Below are positions 26,301 to 35,392 of a stretch of 50,938 nt of DNA, in pieces. The position numbers and the translations under genes are program-made. The stretch is from assembly GCA_031291475.1 (NCBI GenBank), contig JARLIY010000045.1, positions 1 through 50,938 of the forward strand. The letters run 5' to 3'. Numbering within the stretch: the first letter of the stretch is position 1; every line of letters begins with the position of its first letter. The DNA comes from Xanthobacteraceae bacterium (GTDB taxonomy: Bacteria > Pseudomonadota > Alphaproteobacteria > Rhizobiales > Xanthobacteraceae). The notes under the pieces were generated by a model that did not search any database, was not told where the DNA came from, and was given only the letters and a program-made list of their open reading frames with translations.

Positions 26301-26840
26301 GAATTCAGCCGCGCGGTGAAAGCGGGCGCCGGCGCCGGCCGCGTCGCCGGCACCGTGGTGGCGCGCACAGAGCGGCGCACCAAGAACGGCTCGAAGATGG
26401 GTATCATCGGCCTTTCCGATCCGAGCGGCCATTACGAGGCGGTGCTGTTCGCCGAAGGGTTGGCGCAATATCGCGATTTGCTCGAGCCCGGCACGGCGGT
26501 GCTTCTGTTTCTCACCGCCGAAGTGCAGGGTGACGAGGTGCGCGCGCGCATCCAGTCGGCCGAGCCGTTGGATGAGGCGGCGGCAAAGACGCAGAAGGGC
26601 TTGCGCGTGTTTCTGCGCGACGACGCGCCCATCGAAGGCGTGGCCAAGCGGCTTGAGCCGATCAAGCTCTCCTCCGGCCGCAACGGCGGGGAGGGCGGCG
26701 ACGGCGAGGTGAGCGTCGTGTTGATGCTCGGCAACGGCAACGAGATCGAGGTCAAGCTGCCTGGCCGGTTCAAGGTTTCCCCGCAGATCGCCGGCGCCAT
26801 CAAGGCGGTTTCCGGCGTGGTGACGGTGGAAGCGTTGTGA
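23355..26840 (+). CDS. dnaE: DNA polymerase III alpha subunit, replicative (DnaE1)
   Basis: This is the catalytic subunit of the replicative polymerase (1161 residues, normal for DnaE1). The PHP domain begins HLHVHSSYSLLEG. The palm has GPGRGSGAGS (about 374) and the catalytic aspartates in PDFDIDF (416-420, with ERRDEVI after). The fingers region has RRAMGKKDR and FNKSHSAPYALL. A helix-hairpin-helix region follows (ALRGVGRQAVDSI), then an OB domain near residue 1000 (GTVVARTERRTKNG). The lolCD neighbourhood identifies it as DnaE1 and not the SOS polymerase DnaE2/ImuC, despite the LexA boxes upstream. ATG 23355 gives the expected N-terminus. Confidence 0.96.
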   Translation: MPAAPAKNLAASAASPGFVHLHVHSSYSLLEGALTIARLAELAKKDRQPALALTDTDNMFGALEFSEKMAGAGIQPIVGCALAVDFGDHENRNGAPAENFSRLVLLAAREDGYRSLMRLSSRAYLDTAPAERPHIKLDWLDGETNGLIALSGGPGGPLNAAIVAGQSALALSRCEHLQRLFGDLLYVELQRHGMAAERITEPALIELAYARGIPLLASNEPFFATREDYEAHDALLCIAEGKLIADGERRQLTAEHRFKTRAEMAALFADLPEALSATVEVAERCAFRPRTLAPILPRFSTQAGNEAEELRRNALAGLKRRLERHPLAPGHTAEDYHERLAFELGVIESMKYAGYFLIVADFIQWAKAQGIPVGPGRGSGAGSLVAYALTITDLDPIRFGLLFERFLNPERVSMPDFDIDFCQERRDEVIHYVQEKYGRAQVAQIITFGTLQARGVLRDVGRVLQMPYGQVDKLCKLVPQNPANPVTLKRAIEDEPRLQAERDGDPVTRRAFDIAQKLEGLTRHASTHAAGIVIGDRPLTELVPLYRDPKSLMPVTQFNMKWVEPAGLVKFDFLGLKTLTVLDLAVKLVKRRGIDIDLSNLPLDDAKTYEMLARGETVGVFQVESAGMRRALIDMRPDRFEDLIVLVALYRPGPMANIPTYCARKLGHEPTDYLHPKLEPILRATYGIITYQEQVQQIARDLAGYSLGKADILRRAMGKKDRKEMASQRDSFISGAVERGIGRTDAEAIFDTCAKFAEYGFNKSHSAPYALLTYQTAYMKANYPVEFLAASMTLDMGNTDKLAEFRSEAERLGIKVEPPSINRSGVEFDVDGNTVRYALAALRGVGRQAVDSILAARGERAFSDLADFARRINPRAVNKRVLESLVAAGAFDTVESNRARTFAAIDTMLGTAQRAHEDAAVGQSELFGGAAASVPITLPPVEPWLAAERLQREYEAVGFFLSGHPLDDYAAALKRLRVQCWSEFSRAVKAGAGAGRVAGTVVARTERRTKNGSKMGIIGLSDPSGHYEAVLFAEGLAQYRDLLEPGTAVLLFLTAEVQGDEVRARIQSAEPLDEAAAKTQKGLRVFLRDDAPIEGVAKRLEPIKLSSGRNGGEGGDGEVSVVLMLGNGNEIEVKLPGRFKVSPQIAGAIKAVSGVVTVEAL

Positions 26841-26871
26841 GGATTGCTTTGTCGTGCTCCTCGCAATGACG
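26841..26871 (+). repeat. Half of a common intergenic repeat (GGATTGCTT...CAATGACG type)
   Basis: This 31-base segment directly after the dnaE stop begins GGATTGCTTTGTCG and ends TCCTCGCAATGACG. I recognise it as one arm of a repeat widespread between genes in Bradyrhizobium and relatives. The complementary arm is not present nearby. Confidence 0.45.
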
Positions 26872-26979
26872 GCTGTCCCGCCGTTGCTGATGGCGTCTCC
26901 CATCGCTATCTGAAGCCGCGTGCGGTAGAGAACGATCCCGCTTCCTTCCCGTTTTCCTCCAATTTGTGATGCCCGCGAT

Positions 26980-28689
26980 ATGCTTCGGATCGAGAACCTT
27001 GTCTTTGACGCCTGGGGCCGGCGGTTTTTCGATTCCGCGAGCGTGGCCATACCGGCCGGATCGAAGGTCGGGCTGGTTGGACGCAACGGTGTCGGCAAGT
27101 CGACGTTGTTTCGCCTGATCCTCGGCGATCTGGCCGCGCAAAGCGGCGAGATCCTTTTGCCGAAATCAGCGCGCATCGGTTCGGTCGATCAGGAGCATCC
27201 CGCGACGCCGATGAGCCTTCTCGACACGATCCTCGCCGCAGACACGCAGCGCGAAGCGCTCAATGCCGAGCTCGATACCGCCGAACCCGAACAACTCGCG
27301 GACATCTATCACCGGCTTTCCGCCATCGATGCCGATCGCGCCCCGGCCCGCGCGGCGGAGATTCTCAGCGGCCTGGGTTTTGCCAATGCCGATCTCGTCC
27401 GGCCGATGGCGGAATTTTCCGGCGGCTGGCGCATGCGCGTGGCGCTCGCGGCGGCGCTGTTCGCCGAGCCCGATCTGCTGTTGCTCGACGAGCCCACGAA
27501 CTACCTCGATCTCGAAGGCGCGCTGTGGCTTGAGGCGCGGCTCAAGAAATACCCGCACACGGCCCTGATCGTCAGCCACGACCGCGAGCTGTTGAACAAC
27601 TCGGTCGACGCCATCCTGCATTTGAGCGCGGGTAAGCTCGACCTCTATACCGGCGGCTACAACGATTTTGAGACGCGGCGTGCCGAGAAAAATCGCCTGC
27701 AAGCCGCGACCAAGGCCAAGCAGGACGCCGAACGCGCGCATTTGCAACGCTTCATCGACCGGTTCCGGGCGAAAGCGAGCAAGGCGACGCAGGCGCAATC
27801 GCGCATCAAGCGCTTGGCCAAGCTCGAACCGATCGCGGAAGTGGTCGAAGAGCGCGTGACGCCGTTCACGGTGCCATCGCCGACGCGGCCGCTGGCGCCG
27901 CCGCTGATCCAGCTCGACAATGCCGCGGTCGGCTATAACGGCGCGCCGGTGCTGCGCAATCTCAATCTGCGGCTCGACGTCGACGATCGGATCGGACTCC
28001 TCGGCGTGAATGGCGCCGGCAAATCCACGTTTGCGAAGATGCTGGCGGGCGCGCTGCCGCTTCAGGCGGGAGAGATGAAACGCGAGGGGCGCATCCGCGT
28101 CGGCTGGTTTCACCAGCATCAGATCGAAGCGCTCGATCCGGAGGACACGCCGCTCGACATTCTCCGTCGCGAGCGGCCGGACGACAGCGAGTCGTCGCGC
28201 CGGTCGCGGCTGGCGCAGTTCGGGCTGTCGTTCGACAAGCAGGAAACCACGGTCGCCAATCTCTCCGGCGGCGAGCGCGCCCGGCTGCTGCTCAACCTCG
28301 TCGCCATGGCGGGCCCGCACCTTCTCATCCTCGACGAGCCGACCAACCATCTCGATATCGACAGCCGCCGCGCGCTCCTCGATGCGCTCAACGACTACGA
28401 GGGCGCGGTCATCCTGATCACCCACGACCGCTCGCTGATCGAGCTGGTCGCCGACCGGCTGTGGCTGACCGCCGACGGCCGCATCAGGCCGTTTAACGGC
28501 GATATGGATGACTACGCCCGGTTTGTCCTCGACCGCGCCAAGTCTGGGTTTACGTCCGGAGCATCGCCTGCGCAGCCGATCGACGGTCAACGCGCTGCGC
28601 CCGATCGGCCGGCAGTCTTCGATGCCGCGGCTGCGGCCCGCCTCGCCGCCAAAAAGGCCGCCAAGAAGCGCCGGCGGCGCGGCTATTGA
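26980..28689 (+). CDS. ABC-F family ATPase (Uup/YheS-like)
   Basis: This is a cytosolic tandem ABC protein without membrane domains (569 residues). First domain: Walker A GRNGVGKST (34-42), signature FSGGWRMRVALA, Walker B LLLLDEPTNYLD. The linker (about 235-285) is rich in lysine, alanine and arginine, as in proteins that reach the ribosomal P-tRNA. Second domain: Walker A GVNGAGKST, signature LSGGERARLLL, Walker B LLILDEPTNHLD, switch ITHDRSLI. The tail is short and basic (KKAAKKRRRRGY). Both sites are intact. ABC-F factors relieve ribosome stalling; the exact subgroup is not clear from sequence alone. Confidence 0.88.
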   Translation: MLRIENLVFDAWGRRFFDSASVAIPAGSKVGLVGRNGVGKSTLFRLILGDLAAQSGEILLPKSARIGSVDQEHPATPMSLLDTILAADTQREALNAELDTAEPEQLADIYHRLSAIDADRAPARAAEILSGLGFANADLVRPMAEFSGGWRMRVALAAALFAEPDLLLLDEPTNYLDLEGALWLEARLKKYPHTALIVSHDRELLNNSVDAILHLSAGKLDLYTGGYNDFETRRAEKNRLQAATKAKQDAERAHLQRFIDRFRAKASKATQAQSRIKRLAKLEPIAEVVEERVTPFTVPSPTRPLAPPLIQLDNAAVGYNGAPVLRNLNLRLDVDDRIGLLGVNGAGKSTFAKMLAGALPLQAGEMKREGRIRVGWFHQHQIEALDPEDTPLDILRRERPDDSESSRRSRLAQFGLSFDKQETTVANLSGGERARLLLNLVAMAGPHLLILDEPTNHLDIDSRRALLDALNDYEGAVILITHDRSLIELVADRLWLTADGRIRPFNGDMDDYARFVLDRAKSGFTSGASPAQPIDGQRAAPDRPAVFDAAAAARLAAKKAAKKRRRRGY

Positions 28690-28728
28690 GCCGGCTCGCG
28701 CCGATCCAGCCGGCCGGCAAGGTTCAAG

Positions 28729-28756
28729 TTGCGTCGTGGGGGGATAACCCTATATA
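28729..28756 (+). promoter_or_regulatory. Likely promoter of the rpsB-tsf operon
   Basis: TTGCGT (28729-28734), 16 bases, then TATATA (28751-28756). The roughly 95-base leader that follows contains a GGCCTT-A-AAGGCC palindrome (28784-28796). The leader could serve S2 autoregulation, which is inference. Confidence 0.55.
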
Positions 28757-28858
28757 AGGCCGACAACTTCACACGCGGACCTTGGCCTTAAAGGCCGTCC
28801 GGTGTCCCACCATAAGGTGAGGGCTCATCGGTCCGCGGCGGATCAACCGGAGAATGAC

Positions 28859-29860
28859 ATGGCGCTGCCCGATTTCAGCATGCGCCAGCTTTTGGAAGCT
28901 GGCGTCCACTTCGGCCATCAGGCCCACCGCTGGAACCCGAAGATGTCCGAGTACATCTTCGGCACCCGCAACAACATCCACATCATCGATCTGACGCAAA
29001 CCGTGCCGATGCTGCACCGCGCCTTGCAGGCGGTCAGTGACACCGTGGCGCGCGGGGGCCGCATCCTGTTCGTCGGCACCAAGCGGCAGGCGCAGGACGC
29101 GATTGCCGAGGCCGCCAAGAAGTCGGCGCAATATTACGTCAATTCGCGCTGGCTCGGCGGCACGCTGACCAACTGGAAGACGGTCTCCAACTCTATCAAG
29201 AGGCTGCGGGCGCTGGACGAGATGCTTTCCTCCAACGAGGCGCAGGGTTACACCAAAAAGGAGCGGCTGACGCTGCAACGCGAGCGCGACAAGCTCGATC
29301 GGGCGCTCGGCGGCATCAAGGATATGGGCGGACTTCCCGATCTGGTGTTCGTGATCGACACCAACAAGGAAGACATCGCCATCAAGGAAGCGCGCCGGCT
29401 CGGCGTGCCGGTTGCCGCCATCGTCGACACCAATTGCGATCCGGACGGCATCACCTATGTAGTGCCCGGCAACGACGACGCCAGCCGCGCCGTTACGCTT
29501 TATTGCGATCTCGTCGCCAAGGCGGTGATCGACGGCATTTCTCGCGGCCAGGGCGAGCGCATCGACCTCGGCGCACTCGCCGAACCGCAGGTCCTCGAGG
29601 AATTGCCGGCCGAGAGCGACAAGCTCGGCTTCCAGCCTTTGTCCGGGCCGCGCGGCGTCGCCGACGACCTCAAGAAGCTCCCCGGCGTGTCGCCCGCCAT
29701 CGAGAAGCAGCTCAACGATCTGGGCATCTTCCACATCTGGCAGATTGCCGAATTGTCTCCGGTCGCCGCGCATAACATCGGCGAGGAGGTCGGGCTCCCC
29801 GGCCGCGTCGAGGGCTGGATCGCCCGGGCGAAGGAACAGGTGGCGACCGAGGCTGAGTGA
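28859..29860 (+). CDS. rpsB: 30S ribosomal protein S2 with C-terminal extension
   Basis: S2 (333 residues) is part of the small ribosomal subunit. ATG 28859 follows CCGGAGAATGAC and starts [20 protein letters not shown]. The core ends around residue 235. The extra 95 residues hold a helix-hairpin-helix-like segment ([20 protein letters not shown]) and a second similar helix pair ([16 protein letters not shown]). Long S2 proteins are usual in Hyphomicrobiales. Codons upstream of 28859 in the same frame are leader sequence. tsf follows, as in most bacteria. Confidence 0.95.
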   Translation: MALPDFSMRQLLEAGVHFGHQAHRWNPKMSEYIFGTRNNIHIIDLTQTVPMLHRALQAVSDTVARGGRILFVGTKRQAQDAIAEAAKKSAQYYVNSRWLGGTLTNWKTVSNSIKRLRALDEMLSSNEAQGYTKKERLTLQRERDKLDRALGGIKDMGGLPDLVFVIDTNKEDIAIKEARRLGVPVAAIVDTNCDPDGITYVVPGNDDASRAVTLYCDLVAKAVIDGISRGQGERIDLGALAEPQVLEELPAESDKLGFQPLSGPRGVADDLKKLPGVSPAIEKQLNDLGIFHIWQIAELSPVAAHNIGEEVGLPGRVEGWIARAKEQVATEAE

Positions 29861-29933
29861 GGCGTCGGAATCCACAGCCGCGGAACGTGAAGTTTTGCGT
29901 CCGAGTGATGATTTCCTAGTGGGGTGATTATGG

Positions 29934-29967
29934 ATTCCGGACTCGCGCCTTCGGCGCGCCCCGGAAT
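29934..29967. repeat. REP-like palindrome between rpsB and tsf
   Basis: Outer arms ATTCCGG / CCGGAAT and inner arms CGCGCC / GGCGCG around a TTC loop form a nested hairpin of 34 bases. It resembles short palindromes scattered in Bradyrhizobium intergenic regions. It lies 23 bases before the tsf start and could modulate tsf mRNA stability. Confidence 0.6.
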
Positions 29968-29989
29968 GAGGAAGCAAGGAAAGAGCGAA

Positions 29990-30913
29990 ATGACCAATAT
30001 CACCGCGAGCATGGTGAAAGAGCTCCGCGACAAAACCGGAGCCGGCATGATGGATTGCAAGGCAGCGCTCGGCGAGAGCGGCGGCGATCTCGAGACCGCC
30101 GTCGATTGGCTGCGCAAAAAGGGATTGGCCAAGGCGGCGAAGAAAGCGGGGCGGATCGCGGCCGAAGGTTTGATCGGCATTGCCGTCGCGGCGAATAAGG
30201 GAATCGTCGTCGAGGTGAATTCCGAGACTGACTTTGTCGCGCGCAATGACCTGTTCCAGGGTCTGGTGAAGATCATCGCCGGCGTCGCGCTCGATGTTGG
30301 GGCCAGCGTGGAGAAAATCCTCGCCGTGCGGGTCGGCGGCGGCACCGTCGCCGACGCCATCGCCGAGACCATCGCCAAGGTCGGCGAGAACATGACCTTG
30401 CGCCGCGCCGCCGCTTTGTCGGTCGGCAAAGGCGCCGTCGCGAGCTACGTGCACAATTCCGTCGCCGACGGATTGGGCCGGATCGGCGTCATCGTGGCGC
30501 TCGAATCCGCCGGCAATGCCGACGAGCTCAAAGCCTTCGGCCGCATGCTGGCGATGCATGTCGCCTCGGCCAGTCCGCAGGCGATCGACGCGTCGGGGCT
30601 CGCCGCCGCGACCATCGAGCGCGAGAAGAATATTCTGGCGGAGAAGTTCAAGGCGCAAGGCAAGCCGGCCAACGTCATCGACAAGATCGTCGAATCCGGT
30701 CTCAAGACCTTCTACAAGGAGGTCTGCCTGCTCGACCAGGGCTTCATCTTCGACGACAAAAAAAACGTGGCGCAGGCGCTCAAGGAGAGCGAGGCGAAAG
30801 CCGGCGCGCCGATCAAGATCGGTGGCTTCGTGCGTTACGCGCTCGGCGAAGGCATCGAGCGGCCGGACGGCGATTTCGGCGGCGAAGTTGTGGCATTGGC
30901 GGGCACGTACTAG
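29990..30913 (+). CDS. tsf: Elongation factor Ts
   Basis: EF-Ts (307 residues) is the nucleotide exchange factor for EF-Tu. The N-terminal UBA-like domain has [19 protein letters not shown]. The core contains [15 protein letters not shown], and the coiled region and C-terminal module [21 protein letters not shown] follow. ATG 29990 is chosen because the preceding in-frame codons fall in the palindrome. The stop codon TAG (30911-30913) is also the first three bases of an inserted palindromic element. Because that element starts TAG, and the base after its right TA is G, the stop is the same with or without the insertion. Confidence 0.95.
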   Translation: MTNITASMVKELRDKTGAGMMDCKAALGESGGDLETAVDWLRKKGLAKAAKKAGRIAAEGLIGIAVAANKGIVVEVNSETDFVARNDLFQGLVKIIAGVALDVGASVEKILAVRVGGGTVADAIAETIAKVGENMTLRRAAALSVGKGAVASYVHNSVADGLGRIGVIVALESAGNADELKAFGRMLAMHVASASPQAIDASGLAAATIEREKNILAEKFKAQGKPANVIDKIVESGLKTFYKEVCLLDQGFIFDDKKNVAQALKESEAKAGAPIKIGGFVRYALGEGIERPDGDFGGEVVALAGTY

Positions 30914-30985
30914 TGCGGTGGATTTGAAGTTCCTACGATTAAGCGGCATCTTCGGTTAGGAACTTCAAATCCAAAAACCGCACTA
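30911..30985. mobile_element. Palindromic TA-ended mini-element 1 (75 bases)
   Basis: The outer arms begin TAGTGCGG and end CCGCACTA. An inner pair of 16 matching bases (GGATTTGAAGTTCCTA and TAGGAACTTCAAATCC) surrounds a short loop. TA at both ends is the signature of IS630/Tc1-mariner insertions, so it is probably a non-autonomous MITE-like element. No coding capacity. Confidence 0.7.
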
Positions 30986-30998
30986 GAATGATAGTTGT

Positions 30999-31072
30999 TA
31001 GTGTCCCATTGATTCCGAAGTTCGCATGAGAGTAAGCCGCAAAGAGCTGCGAACTTCGGAATCGAGACACTA
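30999..31072. mobile_element. Palindromic TA-ended mini-element 2 (74 bases)
   Basis: Arms begin TAGTGTC and end GACACTA, with GATTCCGAAGTTCGCA and its complement TGCGAACTTCGGAATC inside. The left arm has three extra bases. It is a different sequence from element 1 but has almost the same length, the same TAGTG/CACTA tips and the same TA ends, and lies only 13 bases away. It probably belongs to a related family mobilised by an IS630-type transposase elsewhere. Confidence 0.7.
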
Positions 31073-31146
31073 GGCCTATTGACCCTGTTGTTTCGCGTGC
31101 GGATGCGATAGCCGTATGGCGCACCGATAGCGGCGAGGGGCGAATC

Positions 31147-31866
31147 GTGGCGATGGCGAAGTCGAATTACCGGCGGGTAATCGTCAAACTCTCGGGCGAA
31201 GCTTTGAGCGGGCCGGAAACGTTCGGCATCCACCAGCCGACCATCGACGGCTTTGCCGCCGATCTCGTCGCCGCCCACAAGCTCGGCATTGGCCTCGGCG
31301 TCGTGGTCGGCGGCGGCAACATCCTGCGCGGGGCGCAGATTTCCCAGGATGGCCTGTCGCGGCCGACGGCGGATTCGATGGGCATGCTGGCGACCGTCAT
31401 GAATGCGTTGGTGCTGGAAACGGCGATCGAGCGCGCCGGGGTGAGCGCCCGCACCATGTCGGCGCTGGCCATGCCGCAGGTCTGCGAGACCTACGAGCGC
31501 CAGCGCGCGCTACGGCATCTGGAGGATCAGCGCATCATCGTATTCGCCGGCGGCACCGGCAATCCCTATTTCACCACCGATACCACCGCTGTTTTGCGCG
31601 CCGCCGAGATGGGTTGCGACGCCGTGCTTAAGGCCACCGACGTGGACGGGGTCTATACAGCCGATCCCAAGCGCGATCCGAAGGCGAAGCGCTACGAGCG
31701 CCTCGACCATCAGGAGGCGCTCGACCGCAATCTCAAAATCATGGATGCGACGGCGTTCGCGCTTGCCCGGGAGAACCGGATGCCTATCATCGTTTTTTCG
31801 ATCCGCGAGCAGGGCGCGATCGAGACCGTCCTGCGCGGAAAGGGTCACTTCACCACCGTCGGCTGA
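31147..31866 (+). CDS. pyrH: UMP kinase
   Basis: PyrH (239 residues) phosphorylates UMP to UDP; it is an amino-acid-kinase fold hexamer. Motifs: [10 protein letters not shown] near the start, [24 protein letters not shown], and [20 protein letters not shown] lies seven bases before GTG 31147, which I take as the start; ATG 31153 two codons later is an alternative. Its promoter region has received the two palindromic elements, so it may now be less coupled to tsf than in relatives. Confidence 0.95.
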   Translation: MAMAKSNYRRVIVKLSGEALSGPETFGIHQPTIDGFAADLVAAHKLGIGLGVVVGGGNILRGAQISQDGLSRPTADSMGMLATVMNALVLETAIERAGVSARTMSALAMPQVCETYERQRALRHLEDQRIIVFAGGTGNPYFTTDTTAVLRAAEMGCDAVLKATDVDGVYTADPKRDPKAKRYERLDHQEALDRNLKIMDATAFALARENRMPIIVFSIREQGAIETVLRGKGHFTTVG

Positions 31867-31917
31867 GAGTCCGCGCGAACGGGCGAAACAGCTGCCGGAT
31901 TGCGGAGGGAGGGCGCC

Positions 31918-32481
31918 GTGGCAACAACCGCTTTCGACATCAATGAGCTCAAGCGCCGCATGCAGGGTGCGATCGCGTCCCTCAAGCATGAGCTTTCCGG
32001 CTTGCGCACGGGCCGTGCTTCGAGCGCGTTGCTCGAACATGTGCAGGTCGAAGCCTACGGCAGTCAGATGCCGCTCAACCAACTCGCCACGATCAGCGTG
32101 CCTGAGCCGCGGCTGCTCAGCGTCCAGGTGTGGGACCGCTCGATGATCCATCCAGTCGAGAAGGCGATTTCGGCGGCCAATCTCGGCTTGACCCCCTCGA
32201 CGGAGGGGCAGGTGATCAAACTGCGCGTCCCGGAGATGAACGAAGAGCGGCGGCGTGAAATCGTCAAATTGGCCCATAAATATTCCGAGGCCGCGCGCGT
32301 GGCGGTTCGCCACGTCCGCCGTGACGGCCTCGATCTTCTCAAGAAGCTGGAGAAGGAGCACAAGATCAGCGAGGACGACCACAACCGGCAGGCCGCCGAT
32401 GTGCAGAAGGCCACCGATGCCACCATCGCCGAGGTCGACAAGCTCCTCGCCGGCAAGGAAAAGGAGATCATGACGGTTTGA
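31918..32481 (+). CDS. frr: Ribosome recycling factor
   Basis: RRF (187 residues, normal) splits post-termination ribosomes together with EF-G. It contains [17 protein letters not shown], the head-domain segment [14 protein letters not shown], and the C-terminal helix with [19 protein letters not shown] 31918 preceded by GGAGGGAGG gives the standard N-terminus; the earlier TTG at 31900 lies within the ribosome site region. The stop overlaps the TTG start of uppS. Confidence 0.95.
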   Translation: MATTAFDINELKRRMQGAIASLKHELSGLRTGRASSALLEHVQVEAYGSQMPLNQLATISVPEPRLLSVQVWDRSMIHPVEKAISAANLGLTPSTEGQVIKLRVPEMNEERRREIVKLAHKYSEAARVAVRHVRRDGLDLLKKLEKEHKISEDDHNRQAADVQKATDATIAEVDKLLAGKEKEIMTV

Positions 32482-33257
32482 GCGACGCGGCCCGATCAAG
32501 AGCGAAGGTACACGCCCCGCTTCCGCAAAGCGGCGGCGGCTTCGAAGTGCCGCGGCACGTTGCCATCATCATGGATGGCAATGGCCGCTGGGCGGCCGCG
32601 CGCGGCCTGCCGCGCGTCGAGGGCCACCGCCGCGGCGTGGAGGCCCTGCGCCGCACCGTGCGCGCGGCGACCGAGCTCGGTATTTCGGTGCTGACGATCT
32701 TCTCTTTCAGCTCGGAGAACTGGTCTCGCCCGCCCTCGGAGATCGGCGATCTCATGGCGCTGCTGCGCCGTTTCATCCGCAAGGACCTTGCCGAATTGCA
32801 CGAGAGCAACGTGCGCGTGCGCATCGTCGGCGAACGCGAAGGGCTCGAACGCGACATCTGCCTGTTGCTGCAAGAGGCGGAAGACCTGACGCGCGGCAAC
32901 ACCGGCCTCACCCTGGTCGTGGCCTTCAATTACGGCGCGCGCCAGGAAATCGCCCGCGCCGCGCAGCTTCTGGCGATTGAGGTGGCGGAAGGGCGCCTTT
33001 CGGCCGCCGACATCTCCCCGGAGCTGCTCGGCAGTCATCTGCACGCTCCCGATATCCCCGATCCCGACGTGATCATCCGCACCAGCGGCGAGCAGCGCCT
33101 ATCCAACTTCCTGCTCTGGCAGGCGGCCTATAGCGAGCTCGTTTTCGTGCCGATCAACTGGCCCGATTTCGACCGTGCCGCGCTCGAAGGCGCGATCGCG
33201 GAATACCGGCGCCGCGAGCGCCGCTTCGGCGGACTGGTCGCCAATACCGGATCGTGA
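32478..33257 (+). CDS. uppS: Isoprenyl transferase (undecaprenyl diphosphate synthase)
   Basis: The enzyme condenses isopentenyl diphosphate into the C55 carrier lipid for peptidoglycan and O-antigen. It has 259 residues. The catalytic motif is [10 protein letters not shown] (Asp33), with FSSENWSRP and [15 protein letters not shown] further on. The start is TTG 32478 in a TTGA overlap with the frr stop, with AGGAG 11 bases upstream; the first in-frame ATG would delete the substrate-binding N-terminus. The stop overlaps the GTG start of cdsA. Confidence 0.94.
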   Translation: MSDAARSRAKVHAPLPQSGGGFEVPRHVAIIMDGNGRWAAARGLPRVEGHRRGVEALRRTVRAATELGISVLTIFSFSSENWSRPPSEIGDLMALLRRFIRKDLAELHESNVRVRIVGEREGLERDICLLLQEAEDLTRGNTGLTLVVAFNYGARQEIARAAQLLAIEVAEGRLSAADISPELLGSHLHAPDIPDPDVIIRTSGEQRLSNFLLWQAAYSELVFVPINWPDFDRAALEGAIAEYRRRERRFGGLVANTGS

Positions 33258-34138
33258 CCGAGCCTGACCATCGCGGCCACGCGACCGGCGAGGGGACGAG
33301 CGGCTCCGGCAATTTGCGGCTTCGCGTCGCTTCGGCCGCCGTGCTGGCGCCGGTCGTGGTTGCGATCACCATTGTCGGCGGCTGGATTTTTTTCGCGGTC
33401 TGCACCGTTGCCGCCGGTGGCATCCTCTGGGAGTGGACATCGCTTGCCGCAGGCCGGGCGGATGCCCGGATCCTGACGCCCGGATGGGTTGCCTTGCTGC
33501 TCGCCGGAGCTTTCATCGGTCTTGGATTGCCTTACGCGTCCTTCGGCATGATCGCCATCGGGGCGGCGCTGGCCGGCCTTGTGGTGGTCGCCCTGCCCCC
33601 CGACGAGGCCGCGCCAAGCGCGGCGGTTTGGGCGGCGGCCGGGGTCGTCTATGCCGGGGCGGGCCTGCTCGGCCCGGCATTATTGCGCAGCGACCCGGAA
33701 TGGGGTCTCACGGCACTTTTATTCCTCTTCGCAACTGTCTGGATTACTGACATTTTTGCCTATTTCTGTGGCCATGTTATCGGCGGATCGCGATTGTGGC
33801 CAACGCTCAGCCCGAACAAGACCTGGTCGGGGGCGGTCGGGGGTCTGATCGGGGGGGTTGCCGCCGGCATTACGGTCGCCTATGCGAGCGGGGTCGCCAA
33901 GCTTGGGATGATCGGGGTCATGGCGGTCTTGCTTTCCATCCTGGCGCAAGCCGGCGACCTCCTTGAATCCGCAGTCAAAAGGCGTTTTGGCGCCAAAGAC
34001 ACAGGCTGGCTGATCCCCGGTCATGGCGGCTTGATGGACCGGCTCGACGGCTTCCTGGTCGCCGCTTTCGCCGCCCTCATCATCGGCATGCTTCGGCAGG
34101 GGACGGGTTCGCCGGCGCGGGGCTTGCTGGTATGGTAA
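33254..34138 (+). CDS. cdsA: Phosphatidate cytidylyltransferase
   Basis: CdsA makes CDP-diacylglycerol from phosphatidate and CTP in the inner membrane (294 residues). It is hydrophobic with about seven or eight helices. The family signature near the C-terminus is complete: [20 protein letters not shown] followed by [11 protein letters not shown] 33254 overlaps the uppS stop (GTGA). dxr begins four bases after its end. Confidence 0.94.
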   Translation: MTEPDHRGHATGEGTSGSGNLRLRVASAAVLAPVVVAITIVGGWIFFAVCTVAAGGILWEWTSLAAGRADARILTPGWVALLLAGAFIGLGLPYASFGMIAIGAALAGLVVVALPPDEAAPSAAVWAAAGVVYAGAGLLGPALLRSDPEWGLTALLFLFATVWITDIFAYFCGHVIGGSRLWPTLSPNKTWSGAVGGLIGGVAAGITVAYASGVAKLGMIGVMAVLLSILAQAGDLLESAVKRRFGAKDTGWLIPGHGGLMDRLDGFLVAAFAALIIGMLRQGTGSPARGLLVW

Positions 34139-34142
34139 GCTG

Positions 34143-35366
34143 ATGAAGCAAAAGCAGCCTTTGGCCCGGGTGGAATTGGCGCCGGTGCCGCGCACCGTGA
34201 CGCTCCTTGGCGCCACCGGCTCGATCGGCACCAGCACCATCGATCTGCTCCGTCAGGAGCGTGCCCGCTACCGCGTCGAGGCGGTGACCGCGCATCGCAA
34301 TGCCGCGGCGCTGGCGCGGCTCGCCCGCGAACTCGGCGCCCGCTTCGCCGCGGTCGCCGACCCCGATGCCTATACCGAGCTCAAAGCCGCGCTCTCCGGC
34401 TCCGGCATCGAGGCGGCCGCCGGCTCCGCCGCCGTCATCGAGGCCGCAGAACGTCCAGCCGACTGGGTCATGGCCGCGATCACCGGTGCGACAAGCCTGC
34501 AACCGACTTTGGCCGCGGCCGAACGCGGCGCCACTGTGGCGCTCGCCAACAAGGAATGTCTGGTGTGCGCCGGCGCCTTGTTCATGCGCCGCGCCGCCGC
34601 CGCCGGCGCCCGGATCCTGCCGGTCGATTCCGAGCACAATGCGATTTTCCAGGCGCTCGGCGCCGGCCGGCGTGAGGACGTGCGCCGCATTGTGTTGACG
34701 GCCTCGGGCGGTCCGTTTCGCACCTGGACGATCGAGGCCATCCGCAAAGTCACTGTCGAGCAGGCGCTTCGGCACCCAACCTGGACGATGGGACCGAAGG
34801 TCACCATCGATTCGGCGACGCTGATGAATAAAGGCCTCGAACTCATCGAGGCGCATCACCTTTTCGCGCTGGGCCCGGACGCGCTCGACGTGGTCGTGCA
34901 TCCACAATCGGTGGTGCACGGACTGGTCGAATTTCGCGATGGCTCCGTGGTCGCTCAGCTCGGTTCGCCGGACATGCGCATTCCGATCGCCCATTGTCTG
35001 GCGTGGCCGGTCCGCATGGCTACGCCGGCGGCGCGCCTTGATCTGGCGAAGCTTGCGACCCTGACCTTCGAAGAGCCCGATCCGATACGCTTTCCGGCGC
35101 TGGCGCTGGCGCGGCGCGCGCTCGGCGCAGGCGGCGCCGCACCCACTGTACTCAACGCCGCCAACGAAATCGCCGTGCGCGAGTTCATCGGCCAGCGCCT
35201 GGGATTTAGCGGTATTCCCATGCTGGTGGAGGCCACGCTCGATGCGGCCGAGCGGCGTGGCGCTATGGCCGAGCCGCAATCCGTCGAAGACGCGCTCGCC
35301 ATTGACCATAATGCAAGAAGGTTAGCGGCCGACCTCTTGCCCGAAATTGCCGCAATGGCATCCTAG
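34143..35366 (+). CDS. dxr: 1-deoxy-D-xylulose 5-phosphate reductoisomerase
   Basis: This is the second enzyme of the MEP isoprenoid pathway (407 residues), which supplies precursors to UppS encoded nearby. The NADPH site is [21 protein letters not shown] and the metal-ligand segment [11 protein letters not shown] are present, followed by ASGGPFR and [20 protein letters not shown]. The C-terminal domain ends [12 protein letters not shown]. All key residues are present. Confidence 0.96.
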   Translation: MKQKQPLARVELAPVPRTVTLLGATGSIGTSTIDLLRQERARYRVEAVTAHRNAAALARLARELGARFAAVADPDAYTELKAALSGSGIEAAAGSAAVIEAAERPADWVMAAITGATSLQPTLAAAERGATVALANKECLVCAGALFMRRAAAAGARILPVDSEHNAIFQALGAGRREDVRRIVLTASGGPFRTWTIEAIRKVTVEQALRHPTWTMGPKVTIDSATLMNKGLELIEAHHLFALGPDALDVVVHPQSVVHGLVEFRDGSVVAQLGSPDMRIPIAHCLAWPVRMATPAARLDLAKLATLTFEEPDPIRFPALALARRALGAGGAAPTVLNAANEIAVREFIGQRLGFSGIPMLVEATLDAAERRGAMAEPQSVEDALAIDHNARRLAADLLPEIAAMAS

Positions 35367-35392
35367 GAACCGGGCCGGGGATAAGGGGCGGG

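Noticed and set aside
23355..26840. Reading dnaE as the SOS polymerase DnaE2/ImuC because of the LexA boxes upstream
   Set aside because: Length, C-terminal OB region and the lolCD context fit DnaE1, and imuA/imuB genes are absent.
24930..27176. A 748-codon open frame on the minus strand opposite dnaE and the ABC-F gene
   Set aside because: It mirrors codon-position GC bias of the real plus-strand genes, has a low-complexity arginine/histidine/alanine-rich composition and no recognisable domain.
28769..30949. A 726-codon minus-strand frame opposite rpsB and tsf
   Set aside because: Shadow of two clear housekeeping genes, with no ribosome site and no family motif.
30911..30985. Mini-element 1 as the ordinary tsf terminator
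   Set aside because: The hairpin has no T-tract, has TA ends and includes the stop codon, which fits an inserted element better, although it may still slow transcription.
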